Source of the DNA: Chloroflexota bacterium
GTDB lineage: Bacteria > Chloroflexota > Anaerolineae > VGOG01
Assembly: GCA_030611885.1 (NCBI GenBank)
Contig: JAUWOY010000020.1
Location: 1-50,598 of the forward strand
DNA length: 50,598 nt
Direction of reading: 5' to 3'
The translations under genes were made by a program, and so were the position numbers. Shown piece after piece: positions 23,006 through 31,547 of this stretch (position 1 is the stretch's first letter; every line of letters starts with the position of its first letter). The notes beneath the pieces are model-generated. The model saw only the letters and a list, made by a program, of their open reading frames with translations, searched no databases and had not been told where the DNA came from.

Positions 23006-24138
23006 TCGCCAAACGAGCCAAAGAGATCAAACCCTTTATCGTCATGGATGTCCTGGAGAGGGCACGCGCTATGGAAAGTGCGGGTATCCACATAATCCAT
23101 TTGGAGATAGGTGAGCCCGATTTCGACACCCCGCAATGCGTCAAAGATGCGGCCTGCCAGGCCCTCGCAGAGGGACACACCCATTACACTCACAGCCTCG
23201 GTGATTTGAAGCTCAGGGAAGCTATTGGTGAGCACTACTTTGACAAATACGACGTATCGGTGCATCCCGACCAGATCGTGATAACTTCGGGCACCTCACC
23301 CGCCATGTTCCTTCTGTTTTCGGCCCTTCTGGAGGAAGGTGACCAGGTGATCATCTCTGATCCGCATTATGCCTGCTATCCCAATTTCATCAGATTCGTG
23401 CAGGGCGTCCCTGTGGCGGTGCCGGTTTACGAAGAGGACGGCTTTCAATACAGGCCTGAGGCCATCGAGGAGAAGATCACTGATAAGACAAAGGCCATAT
23501 TCATAAACTCGCCTTCCAATCCGACTGGCAACCTGTTGTCCCAAAGCCGCATGAGGGCCATCGCTGAATTCTCACCCTACATCATTTCAGACGAGATCTA
23601 TCACGGCCTGGTTTACGAGGGCCAAGAGCACTCCATTCTGGAATTCACGGACCATGCTTTTGTCCTGAACGGCTTCTCAAAGCTATACGCCATGACCGGG
23701 CTCAGGCTCGGCTACCTGATTGCGCCCCAGCCCTTCATCCGGCCCATCCAGAAAATGCAGCAGAACTTCTTCATCTCCGCCAACTCCGTGGTTCAGATCG
23801 CCGGAATCGCTGCCCTGGCAAAAGCAGCGGAAGACGTGGCCCGCATGAAGAGCATCTACGACGAGCGAAGGCGATACATGGTCACACGCCTCAAGGAGCT
23901 AGGCTTTGGCATCACGGTCGAACCCACCGGGGCCTTTTACGTGTTCGCCAACGCCAGGCACATCTCGAAGGACTCGTACAAGCTGGCCTTCGACATCCTG
24001 GAAAAAGCTCACGTGGGGGTGACGCCGGGGATTGATTTTGGGGACAATGGCGAGGGATACCTCAGGTTTTCGTATGCAAACTCCATGGAGAACATTGTTG
24101 AGGGATTGGACAGAATAGAGCGTTATCTTCAGCACTGA
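23002..24138 (+). CDS. class I/II PLP-dependent aminotransferase (second paralogue)
   Basis: 378 residues, clearly related to the protein at 4990. Motifs are IIHLEIGEPDFDTP, HYTHSLGDLKLREAI, INSPSNPTGNLL, the cofactor Asp in ISDEIYHG, the Schiff-base Lys in GFSKLYAMTGLRLGYL and a C-terminal Arg in GYLRFSYA. It is probably an aspartate/alanine- or aromatic-type aminotransferase; substrate specificity is not readable. It is translationally coupled to the membrane protein before it. A terminator hairpin follows within 20 bp. Confidence 0.9.
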   Translation: MIAKRAKEIKPFIVMDVLERARAMESAGIHIIHLEIGEPDFDTPQCVKDAACQALAEGHTHYTHSLGDLKLREAIGEHYFDKYDVSVHPDQIVITSGTSPAMFLLFSALLEEGDQVIISDPHYACYPNFIRFVQGVPVAVPVYEEDGFQYRPEAIEEKITDKTKAIFINSPSNPTGNLLSQSRMRAIAEFSPYIISDEIYHGLVYEGQEHSILEFTDHAFVLNGFSKLYAMTGLRLGYLIAPQPFIRPIQKMQQNFFISANSVVQIAGIAALAKAAEDVARMKSIYDERRRYMVTRLKELGFGITVEPTGAFYVFANARHISKDSYKLAFDILEKAHVGVTPGIDFGDNGEGYLRFSYANSMENIVEGLDRIERYLQH

Positions 24139-24151
24139 GTCCCCCAAAAGC

Positions 24152-24187
24152 AAAAGCCGCCTGTCGATTTGACAGACGGCTCATTTT
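24152..24187 (+). terminator. intrinsic terminator after the aminotransferase
   Basis: A GCCGCCTGTC/GACAGACGGC stem with one mismatch and a GATTT loop is preceded by AAAA and followed by TCATTTT. Confidence 0.75.
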
Positions 24188-24239
24188 GCCCCATCAGTAT
24201 CCTTGCCAGGCCGGCTCGTCCGGCTTGGTCGTCACCCCT

Positions 24240-24262
24240 GGCCCCTCCGAACGTGAGGGGCC
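24240..24262 (-). terminator. hairpin at the end of the minus-strand secreted-protein region
   Basis: GGCCCCTC and GAGGGGCC form an 8-bp perfect stem with a 7-nt loop, directly after the stop codon of the dockerin-like fragment. A T-run is lacking. Confidence 0.5.
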
Positions 24263-24406
24263 TTATTCTGCACAAGTCTCTCCCCAATTCGCCGCCACCA
24301 GCACGATGGCGACGATGTCAATATTGCAATCGCCATTCAGGTCGTAGCGGGCCTGGTAGTTGGGCGTGTCGGGGTTGTTGTCTGGATCAGGGTTATCAGA
24401 CGACAT
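24263..24406 (-). pseudogene. dockerin-like C-terminal fragment
   Basis: A 47-codon minus-strand frame begins with an Asp/Asn/Pro-rich linker and continues YDLNGDCNIDIVAIVLVAAN and WGETC, stopping at 24263. DLNGDxxIDIVDI..VA..WG is the C-terminal calcium-binding type I dockerin-like half repeat often seen at the end of Chloroflexota-type secreted proteins. It has no signal peptide and lies 24 bp after the stop of the FG-GAP gene. It is probably the detached tail of that protein or of a lost neighbour. Confidence 0.6.
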
Positions 24407-24429
24407 AGGTTGATGGTGTGTCTCATAGC

Positions 24430-26676
24430 TTATTGACTGATTATTTGCGAGGAGATCACGTAAGCCTCGCCAGCCTTCTCGCGATCACCATCCGGGCCAT
24501 CGGCCGAGTTGGCTCCCACAATGATGTCAGCATAGCCATCACCATTCACATCTCCGCTGGCTACCGATATGCCAGCCTGGTCCCCGGCATCAGTTCCGTG
24601 GATAGTCAGGGCGTCTCCGCTGGCCAGGTCTAGAGTGCCTGCGATAGTTGGAGAGCCCATGACCACACTTGCTTCACCGGCTTTGCTTTGCGCGAAGCTT
24701 GCTCCGGCAATGATGTCGTCGCAACCATCGCCATTCACGTCGCCGCTTGCCACGGAGGTTCCGGCTTGGTCGCCTCTACCGGCTCCGTAAACGGTGAAGT
24801 CGGCTTGTTTTCGTAGGTCTACGGATTTCAGGTATACGGAGTTGAAGATGGAATCCGAGCCTAGAACCACGTGGACCTCGCCAGCCCAGGTGCGCCCATT
24901 ATTTGGGCCGTCGGCATAACCGGCTCCCACGAGGAGGTCGTCATAGCCGTCGCCGTTTATGTCTCCGCTGGTTACTGACATGCCGGCCCGGTCTTGAGTA
25001 TCGGAGCCGAAGATGGCCAGGTCGGCCTGAGTGCGGAGATCACATATTCTACTATCGAAGCTTTCCGCACTCAACACCACATAGGCCCCGCCAGCTTGAT
25101 GACGCTGGTTTTGTGGTCCGTCAGCCCATATAGCCCCGACGATGATATCTCCGTACCCGTCGCCGTTCAGGTCACCGCAGGCTACGGAGTCGCCAGCGTG
25201 ATCTCTCTTCTCTTCCCCATAGATGATCTTAGCCGCCTGGCCGAGCAGCTCTATAGTGCTGGGGAGGGAATCTGACCCTAGTACCACGTAGACTTCACCG
25301 GCATCCTCGCGCCTGTGGCCTGGGCCTGGCCCATCGGCCCACTCAGCTCCGATGACGATGTCATCGTACTCATCTTCGTTTACATCACCAGTGGCCAGCG
25401 AGGTGCCGGCTTGATCACATATATCTATGCCGTACATGACGACGTCGGCTTGGGTTCTCAGATCTATGTTGCTGGCGATGGAGCCTGAGCCGAAAACGAC
25501 GTAGATTTCGCCACATTCGACGCGTCTGTTGTCCGGCCCATCAGCCCACTCTGCCGCGATGATGATATCATCGCATCCATCACCGTTCACATCGCCACTG
25601 GCCACGGCGCTGCCGGCGTAGTCACGAGCGTCGGCTCCATAGATCACTACGTCGGCCTGGGAGGCGAGGTCTACGGTGCCGTAGATGTCGGCCGGGCCAA
25701 ACACCACGTAGACACGGCCAGCGAACTTGCGTTGGTTATCTGGCCCGTTGGCTCGGAAGGCCCCGATTATGACGTCATCTAAACCATCGCCGTTAACGTC
25801 TCCGCTGGCGACAGAGAAGCCGGTATAGTCGTTGCTATTGGCTCCAAAGATAGTCATTTGCCCCCAGTCGGAAGAAGCCAGGTCCCAAGTGGGGTCAATG
25901 AGATAGCTCTGCCCCGCTTCCACCGTCACCTCTACCCGCGCAGCCAGAGACAACCCCTCAGGGACGCGTGTCAACTGCACTTGAGGGTGCAATCCTTGGG
26001 CCAGCATATCCTCCCAACTGAAGTGGCCGAGCTCTTGCCCGGCTTGGTCCAGGAAGCCAACCTGCGAGGATTGTCGAAGGGCAGATTGGTTGCTATCGAG
26101 GGCCACAGATTGACCTACGGTTAGAAGCCTTTCTTTCCCTTCCTGGCTACTTGTACTGAGCCCAGTCGAAGTAAAGGATACCCCATTGGGCACCAGAGCC
26201 TTGAAGGTCACAGCGTAGCTCTGCCGGTTCGTGCTCTGGTTGGTCAACTCCACCATTTGCTCCAAGACACCGTTGTGGTGTGATTGGAAGACATTGTTGA
26301 CCAAGAGAGAGCCGGCTTGCAGGCTCTGTACCACCCGCGATGCTTCTTGGCGGATCTCTTCCCGTGAAGGCGGTGCGAGCGAGGAAGTCCCGATGGGTTC
26401 TATCCCAATAGCCATCTCGGCGAAGGCTTCTCGCAGCCTGGCTACTGGCTCCAGGGCTAGAGAGGGGGCTAGATCCAGGTATAGAGCCGTCTGAGCAGCC
26501 GACCGCTGATGTTTCACTAGAGATGGCGGCAGGCAGCTCAGGATCAGCAGGGTCGAAGCCAGTAACAGTAGAAGCGACTTCCAGGACAGTGGCTTGGTTA
26601 TTTTCTTTCTTTCTTTTCCTTTTGACAGTGTGTGAGTGGCGATCGTCTTCAAAGTGAGTAACGCTTGGCTTTTCAT
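24430..26676 (-). CDS. secreted FG-GAP (integrin-alpha-like) beta-propeller protein
   Basis: 748 residues. A basic N terminus and hydrophobic stretch (SLLLLLASTLLILSCLPP, about 34-51) look like a signal peptide, possibly lipoprotein-type at Cys. After a roughly 200-residue domain without clear identity come seven FG-GAP/VCBS blades, each with a calcium-binding motif such as SGDVNGDGYDDIIVGA and a following VYVVFG strand. Seven blades would close one propeller. The surface-exposed product may bind ligands or polysaccharide. AAAGGAGGC precedes ATG 26676. It is downstream of radC and may share the c-di-GMP-riboswitch transcript; a 160-bp gap without a clear terminator separates them. Confidence 0.85.
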   Translation of the reverse strand: MKSQALLTLKTIATHTLSKGKERKKITKPLSWKSLLLLLASTLLILSCLPPSLVKHQRSAAQTALYLDLAPSLALEPVARLREAFAEMAIGIEPIGTSSLAPPSREEIRQEASRVVQSLQAGSLLVNNVFQSHHNGVLEQMVELTNQSTNRQSYAVTFKALVPNGVSFTSTGLSTSSQEGKERLLTVGQSVALDSNQSALRQSSQVGFLDQAGQELGHFSWEDMLAQGLHPQVQLTRVPEGLSLAARVEVTVEAGQSYLIDPTWDLASSDWGQMTIFGANSNDYTGFSVASGDVNGDGLDDVIIGAFRANGPDNQRKFAGRVYVVFGPADIYGTVDLASQADVVIYGADARDYAGSAVASGDVNGDGCDDIIIAAEWADGPDNRRVECGEIYVVFGSGSIASNIDLRTQADVVMYGIDICDQAGTSLATGDVNEDEYDDIVIGAEWADGPGPGHRREDAGEVYVVLGSDSLPSTIELLGQAAKIIYGEEKRDHAGDSVACGDLNGDGYGDIIVGAIWADGPQNQRHQAGGAYVVLSAESFDSRICDLRTQADLAIFGSDTQDRAGMSVTSGDINGDGYDDLLVGAGYADGPNNGRTWAGEVHVVLGSDSIFNSVYLKSVDLRKQADFTVYGAGRGDQAGTSVASGDVNGDGCDDIIAGASFAQSKAGEASVVMGSPTIAGTLDLASGDALTIHGTDAGDQAGISVASGDVNGDGYADIIVGANSADGPDGDREKAGEAYVISSQIISQ

Positions 26677-26835
26677 TGTGAGCCTCCTTTTTGTTGATTA
26701 TGGAGCTCGTCTCTGCTAGCAGCGGGCAGGCTGACTATATAGCGTGGGGACGCAGAAACCTTACCGCGTTTTTTCAGAGCCGAGCAAGGGCGGATAACGA
26801 CCGGTTTTTGCTCATCAGGTTGCATTTCTCGGAAA

Positions 26836-27546
26836 TCACTTGAATCCTAACCCCCTTTCTTTCAAACTAACGTACCGCTGCTGGCCTATAATCAGGTGAT
26901 CCAGTACATCAATGTCCAGTAGCTGGCCAGCCTGGGTGATTAGTTCCGTTACCGCTATGTCCTCAGGGGAGGGGGTGGGGTCACCGCTGGGATGGTTGTG
27001 GATGACGATGATGGCTGCGGAGTTTTGTTTGATTGCCTCCCTAAATAGCTCGCCAACACGGATGACGGATGTGTTCAAACTGCCGATGTACATGGTGGGG
27101 GTATCCAGGATATAGTTCTTGCTATCCAGGAGGATGAGACGCATGTGTTCTTGTTCCAGCATGCTCATCTCTATCATCATTAGGTTGGCCGCGTCGGCTG
27201 GTGACTTGATCTGAAGGCGCTCCTCAGGGGAGGCGATAAGTAGTCTTCGCCCTAGTTCCATCGCTGCTTTTAGCTGGGCTGCCTTAGCTACCCCTATTCC
27301 TTTTTCCCCACAAAGCTCGCTGAAGCTGGCACGGGCCAGACCTATTAGGCCGCCGAATTTGGCCAGGAGCCGCGCAGCCAAGTTGAGGACATTCTCCCCG
27401 CCCACTCCAGTGCGCAGTATGATGGCCAAAAGCTCAGCACTGGAGAGGGAGCCAGCTCCGTATTTCTTCAGTCTCTCCCGTGGTCGTTCTCCTGCAGGCA
27501 AGTCTTTGATAGTAGGATGGTATTCAAGTGCGGTCTTCGTATTCAT
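26836..27546 (-). CDS. radC: RadC family protein (JAB/MPN domain)
   Basis: 236 residues. An N-terminal helix-hairpin-helix region ([20 protein letters not shown], then [13 protein letters not shown]) is followed by the JAB metalloprotease-like domain with [18 protein letters not shown] and a downstream DHLIIG. Length and motifs are standard for RadC, once linked to DNA repair and of uncertain biochemical role. ATG 27546 is preceded by GAGAGGAGAG; the longer in-frame start lies in the riboswitch terminator region and is rejected. Its leader carries a cyclic-di-GMP-I riboswitch and two promoters. Confidence 0.93.
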   Translation of the reverse strand: MNTKTALEYHPTIKDLPAGERPRERLKKYGAGSLSSAELLAIILRTGVGGENVLNLAARLLAKFGGLIGLARASFSELCGEKGIGVAKAAQLKAAMELGRRLLIASPEERLQIKSPADAANLMMIEMSMLEQEHMRLILLDSKNYILDTPTMYIGSLNTSVIRVGELFREAIKQNSAAIIVIHNHPSGDPTPSPEDIAVTELITQAGQLLDIDVLDHLIIGQQRYVSLKERGLGFK

Positions 27547-27613
27547 GTTTCTGTTTCTCTCCTCTCTTGTGTGATATCTCTGCGGCCTGGCAAGGGGCTT
27601 CATTGCCTGAAAT

Positions 27614-27656
27614 GAAAAACGTGCTTCCCGGACGGCTTGCTTTCGAAAAGCACGTT
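27614..27656 (-). terminator. intrinsic terminator of the riboswitch expression platform
   Basis: On the minus strand AACGTGCTT and AAGCACGTT form a 9-bp stem followed by TTTTTC. The loop holds GCCGTCC, exactly complementary to GGACGGC in the aptamer's 3' part (27681-27687). It lies about 70 bp upstream of the radC start. Confidence 0.75.
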
Positions 27657-27667
27657 GCTAAGTGCCT

Positions 27668-27781
27668 CTTCGGCAGCTCGGCCGTCCTGTTAGCCATCAG
27701 CCAACGAGCTATTTGCTAATTGCTAACGTAGACCCGTAGCTTTGCGCCCCCGGCTTTCGCTAGGTTTGCCTTTGTCGCCAG
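27668..27781 (-). ncRNA. cyclic-di-GMP-I (GEMM) riboswitch aptamer
   Basis: Reading the minus strand, the aptamer shows GGCAAACC, a GAAA tetraloop in TAGCGAAAGCC, the conserved GCGCAAAGCTACGGGTCTA, a variable helix (GTTAGC...GGCTAAC), and then AGGACGGCCGAGCTGCCG as tetraloop receptor. Order and spacing match GEMM-I RNAs. A terminator follows at once and radC is the first gene downstream, then the FG-GAP protein gene. This predicts control of that unit by the second messenger c-di-GMP. Confidence 0.9.
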
Positions 27782-27787
27782 GCCACA

Positions 27788-27816
27788 TTTATAACTGAGA
27801 TGTTCACATTTGTCAA
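27788..27816 (-). promoter_or_regulatory. promoter directly upstream of the riboswitch
   Basis: TTGACA and TATAAA are separated by 17 bp on the minus strand. The predicted start would be just at the 5' end of the aptamer. Confidence 0.85.
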
Positions 27817-27819
27817 GCA

Positions 27820-27890
27820 GAGAAGTAGGGCCTTCGCCCAGAGGTTAACTCCTTTCGCTGTAGAGATTGACTAGCTTCCCTACGGGTGTT
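27820..27890 (-). ncRNA. possible structured leader between two promoters
   Basis: The minus strand has GTAGGG (about 27880) and CCCTAC (about 27828) as closing pairs around AGCGAAAGGAG and a GGGCGAAGGCCC hairpin. It would be transcribed only from the distal promoter. No known RNA family is recognised. Confidence 0.3.
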
Positions 27891-27944
27891 TCAGGCTAAT
27901 TCAGTTCAGTCTGTTTCAATGGATTTCTTATCATTCTGTACTAT

Positions 27945-27973
27945 ATTATACCATATTTTTTTCAATATGTCAA
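27945..27973 (-). promoter_or_regulatory. distal consensus promoter of the radC unit
   Basis: A perfect TTGACA and TATAAT with 17-bp spacing on the minus strand, about 155 bp upstream of the riboswitch promoter. Confidence 0.85.
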
Positions 27974-28017
27974 GTCCCAATTTTACTATGTCAAGTTGAT
28001 ATGTGACTATGTTAAGT
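27966..28017 (-). promoter_or_regulatory. three direct repeats ACTTGACATA at 21-bp spacing (operator-like)
   Basis: ACTTGACATA (27966-27975), ACTTGACATA (27987-27996) and ACTTAACATA (28008-28017) are spaced exactly 21 bp apart, two helical turns. The first overlaps the -35 box of the distal promoter. Confidence 0.6.
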
Positions 28018-28059
28018 TCCTTGTTTGCTCTCGCTGGGTCGCTAGGATCCAGCTCATTC

Positions 28060-28088
28060 TTGCCAAAGAAGGCCAGGTGTATTATACT
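28060..28088 (+). promoter_or_regulatory. promoter of mnmG
   Basis: TTGCCA and TATACT are separated by 17 bp, 29 bp before the start codon. Confidence 0.8.
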
Positions 28089-28117
28089 TAGACGGATTTG
28101 GGAAAGGGAGGGTGTCT

Positions 28118-30052
28118 ATGTACGATGTGATCGTCGTTGGGGCAGGGCACGCCGGCTGCGAGGCGGCTTTGGCAGCAGCGCGGATGGGCTGCCGAACGTT
28201 GTTGGTGACGATGAATCTTGATTTAATCGCCACCATGCCTTGCAACCCTGGCGTTGGAGGGCCCGCTAAAGGTCACCTGGTTAAAGAGATTGACGCCCTG
28301 GGCGGTGAGATGGGCTACAACCTCGACCAGACCTTCATCCAGATCCGTATGCTCAACCTGTCAAAGGGGCCGGCAGTGCGTGCACCCCGCGCTCAGGCTG
28401 ACAAAAGACTTTATTCCCTGGCCATGAAGGATGCATTGGAGATGGTTCCGAATCTCGATCTCAAACAGGGCCTGGTTAAAAAGCTCCTGGTGGAGGGCAA
28501 TCGTGTCAAGGGCGTAGTCACTAACCTGGGCGTTGAGTGGCAGGGCAAGACGGTGCTCCTCGCCACGGGCACGTTTTTGAGAGCCAGGATCACGACGGGC
28601 GAGGTCACTTTCCCCGCTGGGCGGGCTGGTGAGTTCCCGGCCACTGGTCTCTCGGCCTCGCTACGAGAACTGGGCTTCACTTTAGGCCGCCTTCAGACTA
28701 ATACCCCGCCCCGCATCAATGCCCGCACCATAGACTTCTCGCAGACTGCCCCCCAATTGGGCAGCGAGACCCCGCTGTATTTCAGCTTCCGTCAGCCAAC
28801 TTCTAGCTTCCAGCATCCGGAGCCTAATCCCATCTATCCCATCCCTCACCAAACCGATTGGCGGCCCCAATTGCCGTGCTACCTGGTCTACACCAACCAA
28901 GGGACGCACCAGATCGTGCGCGAAAACCTCCATCGTTCGCCCATCGCCTCAGGCTTCATCGAAGGGGTAGGGCCGCGCTATTGCCCCTCTTTCGAGGAGA
29001 AAATCGTGCGTTTTTCTCACAAGGACTCCCACCAGCTTTTCCTGGAGCCTGAGGGGTGGCGTACCACCGAGGTCTACGTACAGGGGCTGTATACCGCTAT
29101 GCCCTACGATATCCAGCTTGCTATGCTGCATAGCATCCCCGCGCTGCGCAAGGCTGAGATCGTGCGGCCGGGCTACGCTGTCGAATACGACTTCGTGTGC
29201 CCCGATCAGATCAAGGCCTCGTTGGAGACCAAGCGGGTGGAAGGGCTCTTTCACGCCGGGCAGATTAACGGCACTTCGGGCTACGAAGAGGCTGCTGCCC
29301 AGGGGATAATGGCCGGCGTTAACGCGGCTCGCAAAGTGCAGGGCAAAGAGCCGATTATCCTGAGGCGCGACCAGGCCTACATCGGCGTCCTCATTGATGA
29401 CCTGGTGACCAAGGAGATCACTGAGCCCTACCGCATGATGACTTCGCGTGCCGAGTACCGGCTGCTGTTGCGCCAGGACAACGCTGGCCTGCGCCTCTCG
29501 CCCATCGGCTACGAAGTCGGACTGCTGTCGCGGGAGAGGTATGAGGCGGTGGAGGAGAAGAGGGGGGCCACGGAGGGTGAGTTGAGGCGGCTTGAAGAGA
29601 CGTGGTTAGCGCCCTCGGAGGAAGTCAACGAGAAACTGATCGCGTGCGGCTTCGATCCCCTGAACGACGGCGTCAATGCTTTGCAATTCCTTCGCCGGCC
29701 GGAGGTGACTTATGAACTCATAGAAGCTCTCATCCCCCGTCACCTTTCATTGTCCCCTGAGGCCAGCGAGCAAGTGACCATTGAGGCCAAGTACGCGGGC
29801 TACATCGAAAAGCAGCAGCGGGAAGTGGCGCGGGTGAAGCGGTTGGAGGAACGTCCGATCCCGCCTGATTTTGACTACGAGGTTCCAGTAGGCTTGAGCA
29901 ACGAGGCCCGGGAGAAGTTGGGAAGGTTCCGACCAGCTACCGTTGGGCAAGCCTCCCGTCTATCAGGCGTCAACCCAACCGACATCTCAATTCTGTTAAT
30001 CTATCTGGAGAGGATGACGTACGGGAAAAGTTGCCAGGTGACAAAAAAGTAA
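28118..30052 (+). CDS. mnmG: tRNA uridine-5-carboxymethylaminomethyl modification enzyme MnmG (GidA)
   Basis: 644 residues, usual length. The FAD-binding N terminus has VIVVGAGHAGCEAALAAARM, followed by the family signatures CNPGVGGPAKGHLVKEIDAL and GPAVRAPRAQADK. GTSGYEEAAAQGIMAGVNAA and MTSRAEYRLLLRQDNA mark the second half. With MnmE it forms the modified wobble uridine in tRNA. ATG 28118 with GGGAGG six bases upstream is preferred to GTG 28112. A consensus promoter lies in the divergent gap shared with the radC unit. Confidence 0.96.
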   Translation: MYDVIVVGAGHAGCEAALAAARMGCRTLLVTMNLDLIATMPCNPGVGGPAKGHLVKEIDALGGEMGYNLDQTFIQIRMLNLSKGPAVRAPRAQADKRLYSLAMKDALEMVPNLDLKQGLVKKLLVEGNRVKGVVTNLGVEWQGKTVLLATGTFLRARITTGEVTFPAGRAGEFPATGLSASLRELGFTLGRLQTNTPPRINARTIDFSQTAPQLGSETPLYFSFRQPTSSFQHPEPNPIYPIPHQTDWRPQLPCYLVYTNQGTHQIVRENLHRSPIASGFIEGVGPRYCPSFEEKIVRFSHKDSHQLFLEPEGWRTTEVYVQGLYTAMPYDIQLAMLHSIPALRKAEIVRPGYAVEYDFVCPDQIKASLETKRVEGLFHAGQINGTSGYEEAAAQGIMAGVNAARKVQGKEPIILRRDQAYIGVLIDDLVTKEITEPYRMMTSRAEYRLLLRQDNAGLRLSPIGYEVGLLSRERYEAVEEKRGATEGELRRLEETWLAPSEEVNEKLIACGFDPLNDGVNALQFLRRPEVTYELIEALIPRHLSLSPEASEQVTIEAKYAGYIEKQQREVARVKRLEERPIPPDFDYEVPVGLSNEAREKLGRFRPATVGQASRLSGVNPTDISILLIYLERMTYGKSCQVTKK

Positions 30053-30066
30053 GAAAGTGGTATAAT
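30038..30066 (+). promoter_or_regulatory. promoter after mnmG
   Basis: GTGACA and TATAAT are separated by 17 bp, overlapping the end of mnmG and about 100 bp before the zinc-ribbon gene. Confidence 0.7.
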
Positions 30067-30166
30067 GTTCGCATCTACGTTGGGCGAAGGTCTCCCGACC
30101 GAGCCCTGCCTCGCCTTGGTCAGAGACCTTTGGCGAACGAAAATACGCGACTTCAAAGGAGCGGAT

Positions 30167-30772
30167 ATGGATATGCCACAACTTGAGGATATCGGGAAAA
30201 TTCTGTTAGCTATCGTCGCTTTCATCAGCGCTTTCACGGCGGCCTTTTGGATGAGCTTGATCATCTGGACCTTCCGCGACATGCGCCTGCGGTCGAGGGA
30301 CATCTTCGCCCAGCTCCTCGCCTCTCTGGTAGTCTTGATTTTCGGACCATTAGGCATGCTCATCTACCTCATCCTTCGCCCCCAGGAGACCCTGTCGGAG
30401 GCCTACGCCAGGACTCTGGAAGAGGAAGCCTTGTTGCAGGACATAACCGAGGAACAGCCGGTGTGCCCTGAGTGCAAGCGCCGGATTGAGCCGGATTTTA
30501 TCATCTGCCCCGCTTGCCATACCGAGCTGAGGAAAGCTTGCCCTCACTGTGGTCGGCTGATGCTAATGCGATGGGAAATCTGCCCCTATTGTGCAGAACC
30601 GTACCCACTTCCGCCTGAACCTGAGCGGTGTCCTGAGCTTGTCGAAGGGTTGGTCGAACCCGAACTGGATCTCGAACCGGAAGCAGAGCCCGATGCGGCG
30701 GCAGAGTTCGATCTGGAAGCGGTGCTCGATCTGGAAGTGGAATCCGATGCGGAAGTCGAATCGGCTGACTAG
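30167..30772 (+). CDS. membrane protein with double zinc ribbon
   Basis: 201 residues. Two hydrophobic helices (about 10-32 and 45-65) form a membrane hairpin. A double zinc ribbon follows: CPECKRRIEPDFIICPAC then CPHCGRLMLMRWEICPYC. The acidic tail (LEPEAEPDAAAEFDLEAV) is interrupted by PELVEGLVEP, encoded by a CCTGAGCTTGTCGAAGG element at 30629. ATG 30167 has AAAGGAGC upstream. The function is unknown. Similar proteins are common, poorly characterised neighbours of membrane proteases, and a rhomboid gene follows. Confidence 0.8.
   Translation: MDMPQLEDIGKILLAIVAFISAFTAAFWMSLIIWTFRDMRLRSRDIFAQLLASLVVLIFGPLGMLIYLILRPQETLSEAYARTLEEEALLQDITEEQPVCPECKRRIEPDFIICPACHTELRKACPHCGRLMLMRWEICPYCAEPYPLPPEPERCPELVEGLVEPELDLEPEAEPDAAAEFDLEAVLDLEVESDAEVESAD
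30629..30645 (+). repeat. CCTGAGCTTGTCGAAGG dispersed element
   Basis: A 17-bp sequence inside the acidic-tail coding region. A related copy lies at 9167 and a weaker one at 26155. It recurs widely in bacterial genomes to my knowledge. Confidence 0.7.
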
Positions 30773-30837
30773 ACTCAAGTCGCCCGTGCTTTCGCCGCTT
30801 GTTCAGCATAGGGAGCTATCAGGTAAAGGAGAGCGAT

Positions 30838-31515
30838 ATGCTACCACTGCGTGATTTCATACCCACCCGCCGCTTCCCCGTTCTTACAGTCAGCATCATT
30901 GTCGTTAACATAATAGCCTTCGGCTACGAGTTGCTGGCTGAGGCAGGCGGGACGCTGGATCAGACCTTCTACACCATGGGCGTGGTGCCTTTCGAAGTGA
31001 CTCACAATTTCGGCCCGGCAATTGCTCTCAGCTTCTTGACCTCCCTGTTTCTCCACGGGGGATTCATGCACATCGCCGGCAACATGCTCTACCTGTGGAT
31101 CTTCGGCAACAACGTCGAGGACAGCATGGGACGAGGGCGTTTCCTGGTTTTCTACTTGATTGCTGGGATAACAGCCAGTGCTGCCCAGGTGTTGGCCAGC
31201 CCCAACTCGCCTTTACCTACCATCGGTGCCAGCGGGGCTATAGCTGGCGTCTTGGGAGCTTACATCGTCCTCTTCCCCAATGCTCGAGTCCAAACGCTGA
31301 TCTTCCTGGGTTACTTCGCGCGCATGGCCCACCTGCCGGCGCTATTGGTGCTGGGATTCTGGTTTGTGCTGCAACTGTTCAACGGTTTGATGGCCTTCGG
31401 TGTGGCGCAGGCAGGCGGTGTGGCCTGGTTTGCCCACGTCGGCGGATTCGTGGCGGGATTGCTGCTGGTGCGCCTGTTCACACTGGGACGTCGCCGAAGC
31501 CACTGGGAAGAGTAG
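30838..31515 (+). CDS. rhomboid family intramembrane serine protease
   Basis: 225 residues with six or seven hydrophobic segments. The catalytic Ser lies in IGASGAIAGVLGAY and the His in WFAHVGGFVAGLL. The HGGFMHIAGNMLYLWIFGNNVED motif in segment 2 is a typical rhomboid signature. It cleaves membrane-protein helices within the lipid bilayer. The start at ATG 30838 follows AAAGGAGAG. It sits between the zinc-ribbon membrane protein and a 27-residue-repeat protein, with short gaps that suggest one transcript. Confidence 0.93.
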   Translation: MLPLRDFIPTRRFPVLTVSIIVVNIIAFGYELLAEAGGTLDQTFYTMGVVPFEVTHNFGPAIALSFLTSLFLHGGFMHIAGNMLYLWIFGNNVEDSMGRGRFLVFYLIAGITASAAQVLASPNSPLPTIGASGAIAGVLGAYIVLFPNARVQTLIFLGYFARMAHLPALLVLGFWFVLQLFNGLMAFGVAQAGGVAWFAHVGGFVAGLLLVRLFTLGRRRSHWEE

Positions 31516-31547
31516 TACAGGGCCTACAAAAACGAAGAGGAGGGATC

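Noticed and set aside
26677..26835. Second riboswitch between radC and the FG-GAP gene
   Set aside because: Some hairpin potential (GAGCAA/TTGCTC), but no conserved core of a known class could be seen.
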